The position numbers and the translations under genes are program-made. From Methylobacterium sp. Leaf99 (GTDB lineage Bacteria; Pseudomonadota; Alphaproteobacteria; Rhizobiales; Beijerinckiaceae): DNA of 64,000 nt. Location of the stretch: the NCBI RefSeq assembly GCF_001422375.1, contig NZ_LMMU01000011.1, positions 63,608-127,607 on the forward strand, written 5' to 3'. Below, in pieces: positions 1 to 7,546 of this stretch. The stretch's first letter is position 1. Every line of letters starts with the position of its first letter. The notes below the pieces were generated by a model. The model saw nothing but the letters and a program-made list of their open reading frames with translations, had not been told where the DNA came from and did no database searches.

Positions 1-288
1 CAGACCCAAACGCCAACCCCGGCCCGCCTCGTGGCCGCCACCGCCGATCCGAAACTCCAGCTGCGCGCCCTGTTCGCCGCCGCCGCGCAGGGGGCCTCCG
101 AGCCCGCGAGCCGCGCCGCGCCCGTGCGCCTCGCCGTCACACGAGCCAAGCTCGACGGCGCGCCGGACGGCAGCCTCGGCCAGCCCGCCGCCGTCGCCAC
201 CCGGTTCTCGACCCGCGCCCCCGGCGACGACCTGACGGCCGGCCGTTTTTCCGGCTCGGCCACCCGCGCGGTGCCGGGCGCGCGCTGA
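1..288 (+). CDS. C-terminal end of an unidentified protein (5' truncated by window)
   Basis: An open frame runs from the first base to a TGA at 286-288, so this is the last 95 or so codons of a gene that begins outside the window. The visible part is rich in Ala, Pro and Arg and shows no domain I recognise; it looks like a disordered tail. A GTG at 31 could in principle start a short protein, but the frame stays open upstream of it, so truncation is the simpler reading. A strong hairpin follows 20 bases after the stop. No function is assigned. Confidence 0.5.
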   Translation, partial: QTQTPTPARLVAATADPKLQLRALFAAAAQGASEPASRAAPVRLAVTRAKLDGAPDGSLGQPAAVATRFSTRAPGDDLTAGRFSGSATRAVPGAR

Positions 289-307
289 GCGTCGCAGCGC
301 GCCGGGA

Positions 308-351
308 AAACCAGAAGGGCCGCGGCACGAATGCCGCGGCCCTTCTGGTTT
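308..351. terminator. Bidirectional intrinsic-type terminator hairpin
   Basis: A perfect 20-bp inverted repeat (308-327 with 332-351) encloses a CGAA tetraloop. It is flanked by A residues on the left arm and T residues on the right arm, so it could terminate on both strands. It sits between two convergent genes, the truncated plus-strand gene ending at 288 and the GapR-like gene ending at 374. Confidence 0.85.
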
Positions 352-373
352 CAGCCCTGGGCCGGTCCCGGCC

Positions 374-640
374 TCACACCATGCCGAGCGCCTGCATGTA
401 GAGTTCGAGGATGGCTTCTTCCTCCTGGCGCTCGGCGTGATCTTTCTTCCGCAGGGAGATGATCTTGCGCAGGGCCTTCACGTCGAAGCCGGTGCCCTTG
501 GCCTCCGCGTAGACGTCCTTGATGTCCGAGGCGAGGCCGGCCTTCTCCTCCTCCAGGCGCTCGATGCGCTCGATGAAGCTCTTGAGCTGGTCGGCGGCGA
601 CGGACGAAGCATCGACGGCGGGTGCGGCGGAAGCGGCCAT
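374..640 (-). CDS. gapR: GapR-family DNA-binding protein (DUF2312)
   Basis: This 88-residue protein matches the DUF2312/GapR family. Caulobacter GapR binds overtwisted AT-rich DNA and helps topoisomerases during replication and transcription. After an Ala-rich start of about 15 residues comes a charged coiled-coil helix (IERIERLEEEKAGL, about residues 24-37), then the conserved region around FDVKALRKIISLRKKD, which carries the basic residues that contact DNA in the family. Length is typical. It is convergent with the gene to its left, from which the 308-351 hairpin separates it. The 167 bases upstream (641-807) hold its promoter region and no gene. The family call is by eye from the conserved block. 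Confidence 0.85.
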   Translation of the reverse strand: MAASAAPAVDASSVAADQLKSFIERIERLEEEKAGLASDIKDVYAEAKGTGFDVKALRKIISLRKKDHAERQEEEAILELYMQALGMV

Positions 641-807
641 GGCTGTCTCAATCCCTGACTGGCGGGGCGCACGATTCGAAGAATGCGCCGGAACCGCTTC
701 ACTAAGCGTTCAAGCTTACCGGGTTGTTACGGCCCCCGGCCGGGACCGGTCCTAAGGGCTAAGCTTTTGTTCCTGAACGGGCTTTCGCCGGCCCCCCGGG
801 CCCGAGT

Positions 808-1131
808 TCAGTGCGGGTCCGCCGCCGCTTTGGCGAAGGCCGCCTGCTGCTCCGGCGTCGCGTCGGGCTGGTGCAGGCGCTTCCAGTCGGCGTAGGGCAT
901 GCCGTAGACGGCCTCGCGGCTCGCATCCTTGGTGAGCGGCAGGCCCTTCGCGTCGGCGGCGTCCTTGAGCCAGTTCGACAGGCAGTTGCGGCAGAACCCG
1001 GCCATGTTCATCAGGTCGATGTTCTGCACGTCCGCGCGCCCCTGGAGGTGGGCGACGAGGCGGCGGAACACGGCGGCTTCGAGCTCCGTGCGGGTGGCGG
1101 CGTCGATTTCGGGCGTGCTGGGCTCGGTCAT
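808..1131 (-). CDS. DUF1244 family protein
   Basis: A 107-residue protein starting at the ATG at 1129-1131 (MTEPSTPEID), with GAGGA about 8 bases upstream; the frame extends further upstream but without a comparable ribosome site. The core resembles the DUF1244 family, small cytoplasmic alphaproteobacterial proteins of unknown function, including the motif NMAGFCRNCLSNW with a CxxC pair and the later YGMPYADWK segment. The CxxC may bind metal, but that is inference. It is separated from gapR by 167 bases in the same direction. The stretch 1132-1370 contains the divergent promoter region with the next plus-strand gene. Confidence 0.8.
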   Translation of the reverse strand: MTEPSTPEIDAATRTELEAAVFRRLVAHLQGRADVQNIDLMNMAGFCRNCLSNWLKDAADAKGLPLTKDASREAVYGMPYADWKRLHQPDATPEQQAAFAKAAADPH

Positions 1132-1370
1132 GGTGATGTCCTCGGTGTCGTGCGGGGCTTCGGTGTGGTGCACGGCTCCCCTGTGACAGGTCGTATCGAG
1201 GCCCGCGCCGTCAAGGACGGGGCGGGCAAATCGGATTCGTGGCCTCCGCTTCCAGTCGAGTGCCAAACCGCACGACGTCCGGTCCGGGGCGGGCCTACAT
1301 CAGCGCTACACAAGAACTCACGGCCCACCGCCTTTCCGACGGAGACCGCGATACTGAAAGGCCCAACGTC

Positions 1371-1640
1371 ATGAACATCCGTCTTGCTTCCGTCGCCGCC
1401 GCCGCCATCTTGAGCCTGAGCGCCGTTGCTTCGCCGGTTCTCGCGCAGAGCTACACCGCACCCGCGGGTGTCCTGGCCCATGCGGCGCCTGGCTACGCCA
1501 CCGACCGCGCCCTCGACGACGAGCTCACCACCGGCTCCATCGCCCCGCGCCGGGACGATGTCTCCGCCAAGGAGGGCAACGCCGAGCAGAACAGCTTCCC
1601 GGTCTGGCAGTACGGCCGGACCTCGGGCGGCACGCGCTAA
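1371..1640 (+). CDS. Small secreted hypothetical protein
   Basis: An 89-residue protein starts at ATG 1371. Its first 24 or so residues form a clear Sec signal peptide (basic n-region, Ala/Leu core, cleavage probably after PVLA before QSYTAP). The remaining roughly 65 residues are polar, with a DELTTGSIAPR segment and no cysteines, metal sites or known domain. The GSIAPR-like segment recurs in small Methylobacterium exported proteins as I recall, but that cannot be verified here. It is monocistronic and followed by a hairpin terminator at 1669-1695. Function unknown. Confidence 0.65.
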   Translation: MNIRLASVAAAAILSLSAVASPVLAQSYTAPAGVLAHAAPGYATDRALDDELTTGSIAPRRDDVSAKEGNAEQNSFPVWQYGRTSGGTR

Positions 1641-1668
1641 GCCCGAAGCGTCCACCAGGATCGGCCGG

Positions 1669-1695
1669 ACGGCGGGGCGAAAGCCCCGCCGTTTT
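1669..1695 (+). terminator. Intrinsic terminator, GAAA loop and T tract
   Basis: A 10-bp GC-rich stem (1669-1678 with 1683-1692) closes on a GAAA tetraloop and is followed by TTTT on the plus strand. It lies between the secreted protein gene ending at 1640 and the convergent amidohydrolase gene ending at 1711. Confidence 0.8.
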
Positions 1696-1710
1696 CGCGT
1701 GTGCGTCGGG

Positions 1711-2448
1711 TCAAGGCAGGAGCGGGCGCAGGAGCTTGGCGAAGCGCGTCGCCCATTCGACTTGGCCGGGCTCGTCGGCGATGAGGTCCTGGCGGATCTC
1801 CACCAGGGCGTTGCGCAGGCCGCGGGCCAGGGCGTGCCGGTCGATGGTGTCGCCGGGTAGGCCGCCGCCATAGGGCTCGTTGTCGCCCACCGTGAGGCCG
1901 GCGGGGTCGGCGCGCAGGCCCGCGATGAGGGGCGCGCTCAGGCGGTCGTCGCCGTCCCACAGGATGCCGACGTGCCAGGGGCGCGGCACCGTGCGCCAGT
2001 ACGGCGTGAAGCTGTGCAGGGTGAGGATCGCCGGCGGCACGCCCGTGGCTTCCGCCGTCGCCACGTGTGCGTCGATGGCGGCGTCGAACGGTTGGTAGAA
2101 CCGGCGGATGCGGTCCTGCTTGCCGGCCTCGTCGATGCGGGCGTTGCCCGGCACGATGGCGCCGTCGGAGAGGCGCATCACCAGGGTCGGGTCGGCCCGG
2201 CCCCGGTTGGGGTCGATGATGAGGCGTGAGAACCGGGTCAGGATCGCGGGCACGCCCAACTGCGCGGCGAGGTGCCGGGTCACGGCCGCCGCGCCGATGT
2301 CGTAGGCGATGTGGCGGGCGTATTCGTGATCCGGCACCCCGAGGCGGTCGAGGTCGTTGGGCACGTGGTTCGAGGCGTGGTCGCAGATCAGCAGCAGGCC
2401 CCGGGCCGGATCGCCCGGGATGGTCTCGACGGGATGGGGTGGCAGCAT
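1711..2448 (-). CDS. N-formylglutamate amidohydrolase family protein
   Basis: A 245-residue cytoplasmic protein of the N-formylglutamate amidohydrolase family (PF05013 type), which hydrolyses N-formyl amides, classically the last step of one histidine degradation route. Family landmarks are CDHASNHVP near residues 22-30, the SRLIIDPNRG segment with an Asp/Asn/Arg set, and TLHSFTPYW, which supplies a conserved His. No hut genes are adjacent, so the substrate is uncertain and a general formyl-amide hydrolase role is equally possible. The start chosen is the ATG at 2446-2448, where family homology begins. The 219 bases to the divergent glycerate kinase gene (2449-2667) hold both promoters and no other gene. 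Confidence 0.82.
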   Translation of the reverse strand: MLPPHPVETIPGDPARGLLLICDHASNHVPNDLDRLGVPDHEYARHIAYDIGAAAVTRHLAAQLGVPAILTRFSRLIIDPNRGRADPTLVMRLSDGAIVPGNARIDEAGKQDRIRRFYQPFDAAIDAHVATAEATGVPPAILTLHSFTPYWRTVPRPWHVGILWDGDDRLSAPLIAGLRADPAGLTVGDNEPYGGGLPGDTIDRHALARGLRNALVEIRQDLIADEPGQVEWATRFAKLLRPLLP

Positions 2449-2667
2449 GGGCGGCGGGGTCCTGAAGGCTCGGGCAGGCGGGTGCAAACATCCGGCCGCG
2501 CGGTCGCACAGCTTGCCGCGACGGCGGGCGTCGGGCACAGCACGTATCGCGGACAAGCGCGGGCACGGCAACAATCCGGCCCGCACGAATCCGTCCCGCG
2601 AAACAACGATCCGGCGGGGCAACGCCGGGCGGCCTTCCTCGACCTTACCGCGATACACGGACACGCC

Positions 2668-3972
2668 ATGACCGCGCCCTCCTCCGACCACGACGCCGCC
2701 CGCACCCTCCTCCTCGGCATCCTCGACGAGGCCATCGCCGCCGCCCATCCGGCGCGCTGCCTCGTGCCGCACCTGCCGGCCCCCGGCCCCGGCCGGCTCA
2801 TCATCCTGGGCGCGGGCAAGGCCGGCGGCTCCATGGCGGCGGTGGCGAGCCGGTTCTACCGGGAAGAGCACGGCGTCGATGCGAGCCGCATCGTCGGCCT
2901 GGCGGTAGCCCGCCACGGCTACGGCGAGGAAGCGCCGATGATCCGCATGGTCGAGGCCGGGCATCCGGTGCCGGATCAGGCCGGCATCGACGCGACCGCC
3001 GACGCCCTGAAGATCGCCGCCGACGCCGGCCCCGACGACGACGTGCTGGTGCTGCTCTCCGGCGGCGGCTCGGCCAACTGGATCGCGCCCGCCGGCGACC
3101 TGACGCTCACGGAGAAGCAGTCCATCACCAAGGCGCTCCTGCGCTCGGGCGCGCCCATCAACGAGATCAACTGCGTGCGCAAGCACCTGTCGCGGATCAA
3201 GGGCGGGCGCCTCGCCATGATGGCGCGCAACGCCCGCTCGATCCTGACGCTCGCGATTTCCGACGTGCCCTTCGACGATCCGGCGGTGATCGCCTCCGGC
3301 CCCACCGTGCCCGACCCCTCGACGCTCGCCGAGGCCCGCGCCATCTGCGAGCGGCGCGGCATCCCCCTGCCGGAGACGGCCAAAGCCCTGCTGAACGATC
3401 CCGTCAACGAGACCCCGAAGTCGGGCGACGTGGCCTTCGCCCGGGCCGAGTACCGCATCATCGCCCGGCCCATCGACGCCTTGGAAGCCGCCGCCGAGGC
3501 CGCCCGCCGCGCCGGCTACGAGCCGGTGATGCTCGGCCCCGACGTCGAGGGCGAGGCCCGGGCGGTCGCGGCCGAGCACGCCAAACTCGCCCTCGAGCAC
3601 CACGCGGCCGGCGCGAAGGTCGCGATCATCTCGGGCGGCGAGCTCACCGTCACCATCGTGGGCGAGGGCCATGGCGGTCCGAACCAGGAATACGCCCTGG
3701 CGCTCGCCATCGCGCTGGATGGCGCGCCCGGCATCCTCGGCATCGCCGCCGACACCGACGGCACCGATGGCGGGCGCGGCGAGGCTACGGACCCCGCCGG
3801 CGGCCTCGTCGATCCCACCACCCTGACGCGCGCCCGCGCCGCCGGCCTCGACCCGGCGGCGATGCTCGCCGACAACGATTCGACCCGGTTCTTCGACACC
3901 CTCGGCGACCTCGTCCAGCCGGGCCCGACCCGCACCAACGTCAACGATTGCCGAGTCATCCTTGTTGGGTAA
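2668..3972 (+). CDS. gckA: Glycerate 2-kinase, MOFRL type
   Basis: A 434-residue protein of the GckA/TtuD family, normally 420-440 residues, which phosphorylates D-glycerate to 2-phosphoglycerate with ATP. In serine-cycle methylotrophs this returns C3 carbon to central metabolism. The N-terminal DUF4147 part has the Gly-rich IILGAGKAGGSM motif near residue 45 and LLSGGGSANWIAP near 125. The C-terminal MOFRL domain has IISGGELTVT, GGPNQEYALA and the DTDGTDG loop. Older annotation calls the same family hydroxypyruvate reductase; the sequence fits the kinase. The ATG at 2668 follows a 219-base divergent promoter region. The downstream DUF1036 gene begins four bases after the stop, so the two are probably cotranscribed. 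Confidence 0.88.
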   Translation: MTAPSSDHDAARTLLLGILDEAIAAAHPARCLVPHLPAPGPGRLIILGAGKAGGSMAAVASRFYREEHGVDASRIVGLAVARHGYGEEAPMIRMVEAGHPVPDQAGIDATADALKIAADAGPDDDVLVLLSGGGSANWIAPAGDLTLTEKQSITKALLRSGAPINEINCVRKHLSRIKGGRLAMMARNARSILTLAISDVPFDDPAVIASGPTVPDPSTLAEARAICERRGIPLPETAKALLNDPVNETPKSGDVAFARAEYRIIARPIDALEAAAEAARRAGYEPVMLGPDVEGEARAVAAEHAKLALEHHAAGAKVAIISGGELTVTIVGEGHGGPNQEYALALAIALDGAPGILGIAADTDGTDGGRGEATDPAGGLVDPTTLTRARAAGLDPAAMLADNDSTRFFDTLGDLVQPGPTRTNVNDCRVILVG

Positions 3973-3976
3973 GGGG

Positions 3977-4438
3977 ATGCTTCACCGCTGCTGCGCGAAC
4001 CCTCTCCCCCGCAGGGGGGGGAGGGTCTTGGCGGCCGTGCTCGGCGTTCTCTGCATGACCGCCGCCCCCGCCCATGCCGACCTGCGCATGTGCAACCTCA
4101 CCACCAGCAAGGTCGGTATCGCCCTCGGCTACCGCGACACGCAGGGCTGGGTGACGGAGGGGTGGTGGGACGTGGCGCCGAAGGGCTGCGAGACCCTGCT
4201 GAAGGGGACGCTGGCGGCGCGGTTCTACTACGTGTTCGCCGTGGACTACACGCGCGGCGGCGAGTGGTCCGGGCGCTCGCTCATGTGCACCAGGGACCGG
4301 GAATTCACCATCCGGGGCGTCGAGGACTGCCTCGCCCGCGGCTACGACCGCAACGGCTTCTACGAGGTCGACACCGGCGAGCAGAAGAGCTGGACGATCC
4401 AGCTCACCGATCCGAACCAGCCGGCGGGCGTGCCGTAG
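3977..4438 (+). CDS. Exported DUF1036 protein
   Basis: A 153-residue protein from ATG 3977, four bases after the gckA stop (a TTG at 3962 is in frame but would overlap gckA). A hydrophobic segment followed by APAHA just before DLRMCNLT is a convincing Sec cleavage site. The mature part matches DUF1036: MCNLTTSKVGIALGY, a Trp-rich WVTEGWWDVAPKGC block, and FYYVFAVDY. Four cysteines in the mature protein may form disulfides. Function is unknown; in many Hyphomicrobiales DUF1036 genes lie near pyruvate kinase, as here. The first 15 or so codons are made of an inverted GC-rich repeat (3999-4026), so the true start may be a TTG near 4028. Confidence 0.78.
   Translation: MLHRCCANPLPRRGGRVLAAVLGVLCMTAAPAHADLRMCNLTTSKVGIALGYRDTQGWVTEGWWDVAPKGCETLLKGTLAARFYYVFAVDYTRGGEWSGRSLMCTRDREFTIRGVEDCLARGYDRNGFYEVDTGEQKSWTIQLTDPNQPAGVP
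3999..4026. repeat. REP-like CCTCTCCCC/GGGGAGGG inverted repeat
   Basis: An imperfect GC-rich palindrome with C-rich left and G-rich right arms, of the kind scattered between genes in Methylobacterium genomes. Here it lies at the very start of the DUF1036 reading frame, just after gckA. Similar C-rich/G-rich patches occur around 32866-32950 and 58040-58065. Confidence 0.5.
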
Positions 4439-4448
4439 GTCTGGCGAT

Positions 4449-4479
4449 GGCGGGATGGTGCACATGTCGCCATCCCGCC
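4449..4479. terminator. Hairpin between convergent genes
   Basis: A perfect 10-bp stem (4449-4458 with 4470-4479) with an 11-base loop lies between the plus-strand DUF1036 gene and the minus-strand hydroxylase gene. There is no T tract, so termination efficiency is uncertain. Confidence 0.55.
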
Positions 4480-4491
4480 CTGCCCAGTGCC

Positions 4492-6744
4492 TCAGGTGGC
4501 GCTCAAGGACGCCTGCACCTTCGCGGGCGTGAACGGCACCGAGCGCAGGCGCGCGCCCGTGGCGTCGAACACCGCGTTGGAGATGGCGCTCGACACGATG
4601 GCCGCCGAGGGCTCGCCCGCGCCCCAGGGTTTTTCGCCGGGCCGGTCGATGAGCTCCATGACGATCTCGGGCGCCTCGGGGAAGGTGAGGATCGGGTAGG
4701 TCGCCCAGTCGAGGCTCGTCACCTGCGCCCGGTCGAAGGTCACCTCCTCCTTCAGGGTCCGGCTCACGGTCTGGAGGATGTTGCCCTCGAGCTGGTTGCG
4801 CACCCCGTCCGGGTTGATGATCTGGCCGCAATCCTGGACCACGAAGAATCGCGCCACCCGGATCGCGCCGGACCTGCGGTCCACCTCGACTTCGGCGACG
4901 CCCGCCACGTAGGTCCGGTAGAGCTCGTAGCGGACGTAGGAGATGCCGCGCCCGCGCACCACGTCGCCCTGGCTGTCGGCCTTCGGCGAGGGACGCGCCT
5001 CCCATTTGGCCAGGGTCATCACCCGGCGCAGAACCTCGGCGCCGCGCGGGTCGTCGAGGACGGCGAGGCGCGCCTCGGCCGGGTCCCGGCCGGCGGCGGC
5101 GGCGCATTCGTCGAAGAACGCCTCGTTGGCGAAGGTGTTCTGCATCCGGCCCGGCGTCCGGATCCAGGACGGGCGGAACGGCGTGTCGGCGAGCCGCCGG
5201 CACACCGTGCGGACGTTGGGGAGCGTGTAGGGGATCGCCGAGTTGTGGATGATGTTGCCCGGCGACATCGTGGTCTCGTGCGGCAGGCCGGCGAGGTCGG
5301 CCGCCACCAGGGGGACGTTGCCGGCCGACCCCTCGGGGATGAGGAACTGCGAGGTCCAGGCGAGGACCTTGCCGTCGGCGTCGAGGCCGGCCTTGAGGTC
5401 GATGAGGGTGGGCGGCCCCTTGGGGTCCCAGCCGTGCTCGTCGGCCCGCGACCATTGCACCCGCACGGGGCGGCCGACGGCGCGGGCCAGCAGGGTGGCG
5501 TCGGCGGCGGCGTCCTCGTGGCCGTTGCGGCCGTAGCAGCCGGAGCCCTCGACGTAGAGGCAGCGCACCTTGTCCGTCGGGATCGCCGTCATGGCGGCGA
5601 GCTGCCGGCGCAGGGCGTGGGTCATCTGCGAGGCGGTCCAGCAGGTGAGCGCCCCGTCCTTGATCTCCGCGATGGCGCAGGACGGCCCGATGGAGCCGTG
5701 GGTGTGGATGGCGAAATCGTAGGTCGCCGACAGGGTGCGGGCGGTCTTCGCCAGGGTCGCGTCCGCCGCCCCGACGTTGCTGGTGACATCCTCCTTGGTC
5801 ACCCGCGTGGCGCGGACGTGATCCCAGAGCTTGGCCTGCTCGGGCAGGCCGGTGCCCGCCGACCAGCGCGCCTCGAGGGCGTCGGCGGCGCGGATGGCGC
5901 CCCATTCGGTCTTGGCGATGACGCCGAGGAAGTTGCCCTCGCGGACCACCCGGATCACCCCCGGCAGGGCCAGGGCCCGGCTGTCGTCCACGGATTCCAG
6001 GGTGGCGCCGAGGGCCGGCGGGCGCACCACCCGGCCGTGGACCATGCCGGGCACCCGCACGTCCTGCATGTAGGTGAAGGTGCCGAAGATCTTGGCGGGA
6101 ATGTCGAGGCGCGCCACCGAGCGGCCGACCAGGGTGTAGAGCGCCGGGTCCTTCGGCTTGGCCGCCTTGTCGACCTTGAGGTCGAAAAGCCGGTCGCCGA
6201 TGAGCTCGGCGAAGGCGATCTTTTGATCGTTGTCCGCGCCGACCACGGACCCGTCCGCGAGGCGCAGGGTCTCGGGCGCGACGCCGAAGCGCTCGGCAGC
6301 CATGCCGAGCAGGGCCTTGCGGGCCGTGGCCGCCGCCTGCCGGATCTGCGCGCCGCCGTTCTGGATCGACAGGCTGCCGTAGGTCGGCCCCTGGTCGGGG
6401 GTGAGGCCGGTGTCGCCCTGGATCAGCGTCACGGCGGCGAGCGGCAGATCGAGTTCCTCCGCCGCCATCTGGGTCAGGGCCGTGCGCACGCCGGTGCCGA
6501 GATCGACCTTGCCGGAATAGACGGTGACGCGGCCGTCCGCCCCGATGGTGAGGTAGGCATCGACTTCGTCGACGTTGACGGGTTTCGTCAGGCCCGCCGT
6601 CGGCAGGCCGGCGGGCGTGGCGGCGGGGGCCGCCGGGGCCTGGGCGGCCGCCGGACGGAGGGAGAACCCCACCACCAGGGCGCCGGCGCCGCCGAGCAGG
6701 GCGCGGCGCGAGAGGGCGGGTGTGTCGGAGATCATGCTGGACAT
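4492..6744 (-). CDS. Molybdopterin-binding large subunit of a xanthine dehydrogenase-family hydroxylase (IorB-like)
   Basis: A 750-residue protein of the isoquinoline 1-oxidoreductase beta-subunit type. The N-terminus carries a twin-arginine signal (SRRALLGGAGALVVG at residues 10-24), so the mature enzyme is probably periplasmic. The protein holds two successive molybdopterin-binding domains of the aldehyde oxidase family. The C-terminal half has VQDCGQIINPDGVRNQLEG and GAGEPS, whose Glu matches the family's catalytic glutamate. The start at 6744 has a good GGGAGG site. It lies 17 bases after the [2Fe-2S] subunit gene. No FAD subunit or cytochrome gene is adjacent, so electrons probably go to a periplasmic or membrane carrier encoded elsewhere. 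The substrate, an aldehyde or N-heterocycle, cannot be read from sequence. Confidence 0.86.
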   Translation of the reverse strand: MSSMISDTPALSRRALLGGAGALVVGFSLRPAAAQAPAAPAATPAGLPTAGLTKPVNVDEVDAYLTIGADGRVTVYSGKVDLGTGVRTALTQMAAEELDLPLAAVTLIQGDTGLTPDQGPTYGSLSIQNGGAQIRQAAATARKALLGMAAERFGVAPETLRLADGSVVGADNDQKIAFAELIGDRLFDLKVDKAAKPKDPALYTLVGRSVARLDIPAKIFGTFTYMQDVRVPGMVHGRVVRPPALGATLESVDDSRALALPGVIRVVREGNFLGVIAKTEWGAIRAADALEARWSAGTGLPEQAKLWDHVRATRVTKEDVTSNVGAADATLAKTARTLSATYDFAIHTHGSIGPSCAIAEIKDGALTCWTASQMTHALRRQLAAMTAIPTDKVRCLYVEGSGCYGRNGHEDAAADATLLARAVGRPVRVQWSRADEHGWDPKGPPTLIDLKAGLDADGKVLAWTSQFLIPEGSAGNVPLVAADLAGLPHETTMSPGNIIHNSAIPYTLPNVRTVCRRLADTPFRPSWIRTPGRMQNTFANEAFFDECAAAAGRDPAEARLAVLDDPRGAEVLRRVMTLAKWEARPSPKADSQGDVVRGRGISYVRYELYRTYVAGVAEVEVDRRSGAIRVARFFVVQDCGQIINPDGVRNQLEGNILQTVSRTLKEEVTFDRAQVTSLDWATYPILTFPEAPEIVMELIDRPGEKPWGAGEPSAAIVSSAISNAVFDATGARLRSVPFTPAKVQASLSAT

Positions 6745-6761
6745 GGCCAAAACCTCCCGGA

Positions 6762-7277
6762 TCACAGGGCGGACGCGGCGCGCTGCACGGCGCGCACGAT
6801 CCGGGCATGGGTGCCGCAGCGGCACAGGTTGTTCGCGAGGGCCTGGCGGATCGCGGCCTCGTCGGGCTTGGGGCTCTCGGTGAGGAAGGCGGCCGACTGC
6901 ATGATCATGCCGTTGATGCAGTAGCCGCACTGGGCCGCCTGCTCGGCGATGAAGGCGGTCTGCAGGGGATGGGGTGCCTCTTCCGTGCCGAGGCCCTCGA
7001 GGGTGACGATCTTCTGCCCCGCCTTCAGGCTGGAGACCGGCGTGATGCAGGAGCGCACGGCGGCGCCGTCGATGTGGACGGTGCAGGAGCCGCACTGCCC
7101 CAGGCCGCAGCCGAAGCGCGGCCCGTGCAGGCCGAGATCGTCGCGCAGGACGTAGAGCAGGGGCGTGTCGGGATCGTCGAGGCCGACGCGCACGGCGCGC
7201 CCGTTGACGTCGAGGGACACCGGCCGGGCCTTGGAGGCTTCGGCCTTGGACGCTTCGACCTTGGATACTTCGGTCAT
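6762..7277 (-). CDS. [2Fe-2S] small subunit of the molybdenum hydroxylase (IorA-like)
   Basis: A 171-residue electron-transfer subunit with two [2Fe-2S] sites. The plant-type N-terminal cluster motif is CGLGQCGSCTVHIDG followed by a fourth Cys in RSC. The C-terminal all-helical domain has CGYCINGM and LCRCGTH. It passes electrons from the Mo cofactor in the partner subunit encoded downstream. The start is ATG 7275-7277, preceded by AGGAA. The N-terminus is extended by three 15-bp tandem repeats (7229-7273) encoding a SKVEA-type repeat, which is unusual and may be a recent expansion. No Tat signal is present here, so it probably rides with the Tat-exported large subunit. Confidence 0.88.
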   Translation of the reverse strand: MTEVSKVEASKAEASKARPVSLDVNGRAVRVGLDDPDTPLLYVLRDDLGLHGPRFGCGLGQCGSCTVHIDGAAVRSCITPVSSLKAGQKIVTLEGLGTEEAPHPLQTAFIAEQAAQCGYCINGMIMQSAAFLTESPKPDEAAIRQALANNLCRCGTHARIVRAVQRAASAL

Positions 7278-7546
7278 GGGCGCTTCCTGAATGCTGTATT
7301 CTTGAATCGTTCCTAAGAAGGTGCGGGATCGCCGCATGGGGGTCAAGCAGCCCTATGGGGCATCCGCCGCGGCCCTTTCGCAGCCGTCTTCGCACCCCCG
7401 CGCCATGCGCCCGTCACGGGGCCGATTTATCCAGGCCGGGCGCGCTCCTTGACGGGGCCGCCATAGGGGTGCTTGTGGCCGCTCGCTTAACGTCCGGCCA
7501 TCCGCGAGCCGGCGGGGCGCCGAAGTGCTTGGGATGGAGGCCGGTT

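Noticed and set aside
4090..6924. A 944-codon plus-strand open frame opposite the molybdenum hydroxylase.
   Set aside because: Its protein is a low-complexity Arg/Gly/Ala-rich string with no domain, while the opposite strand encodes a clear enzyme pair. It is a high-GC antisense shadow.
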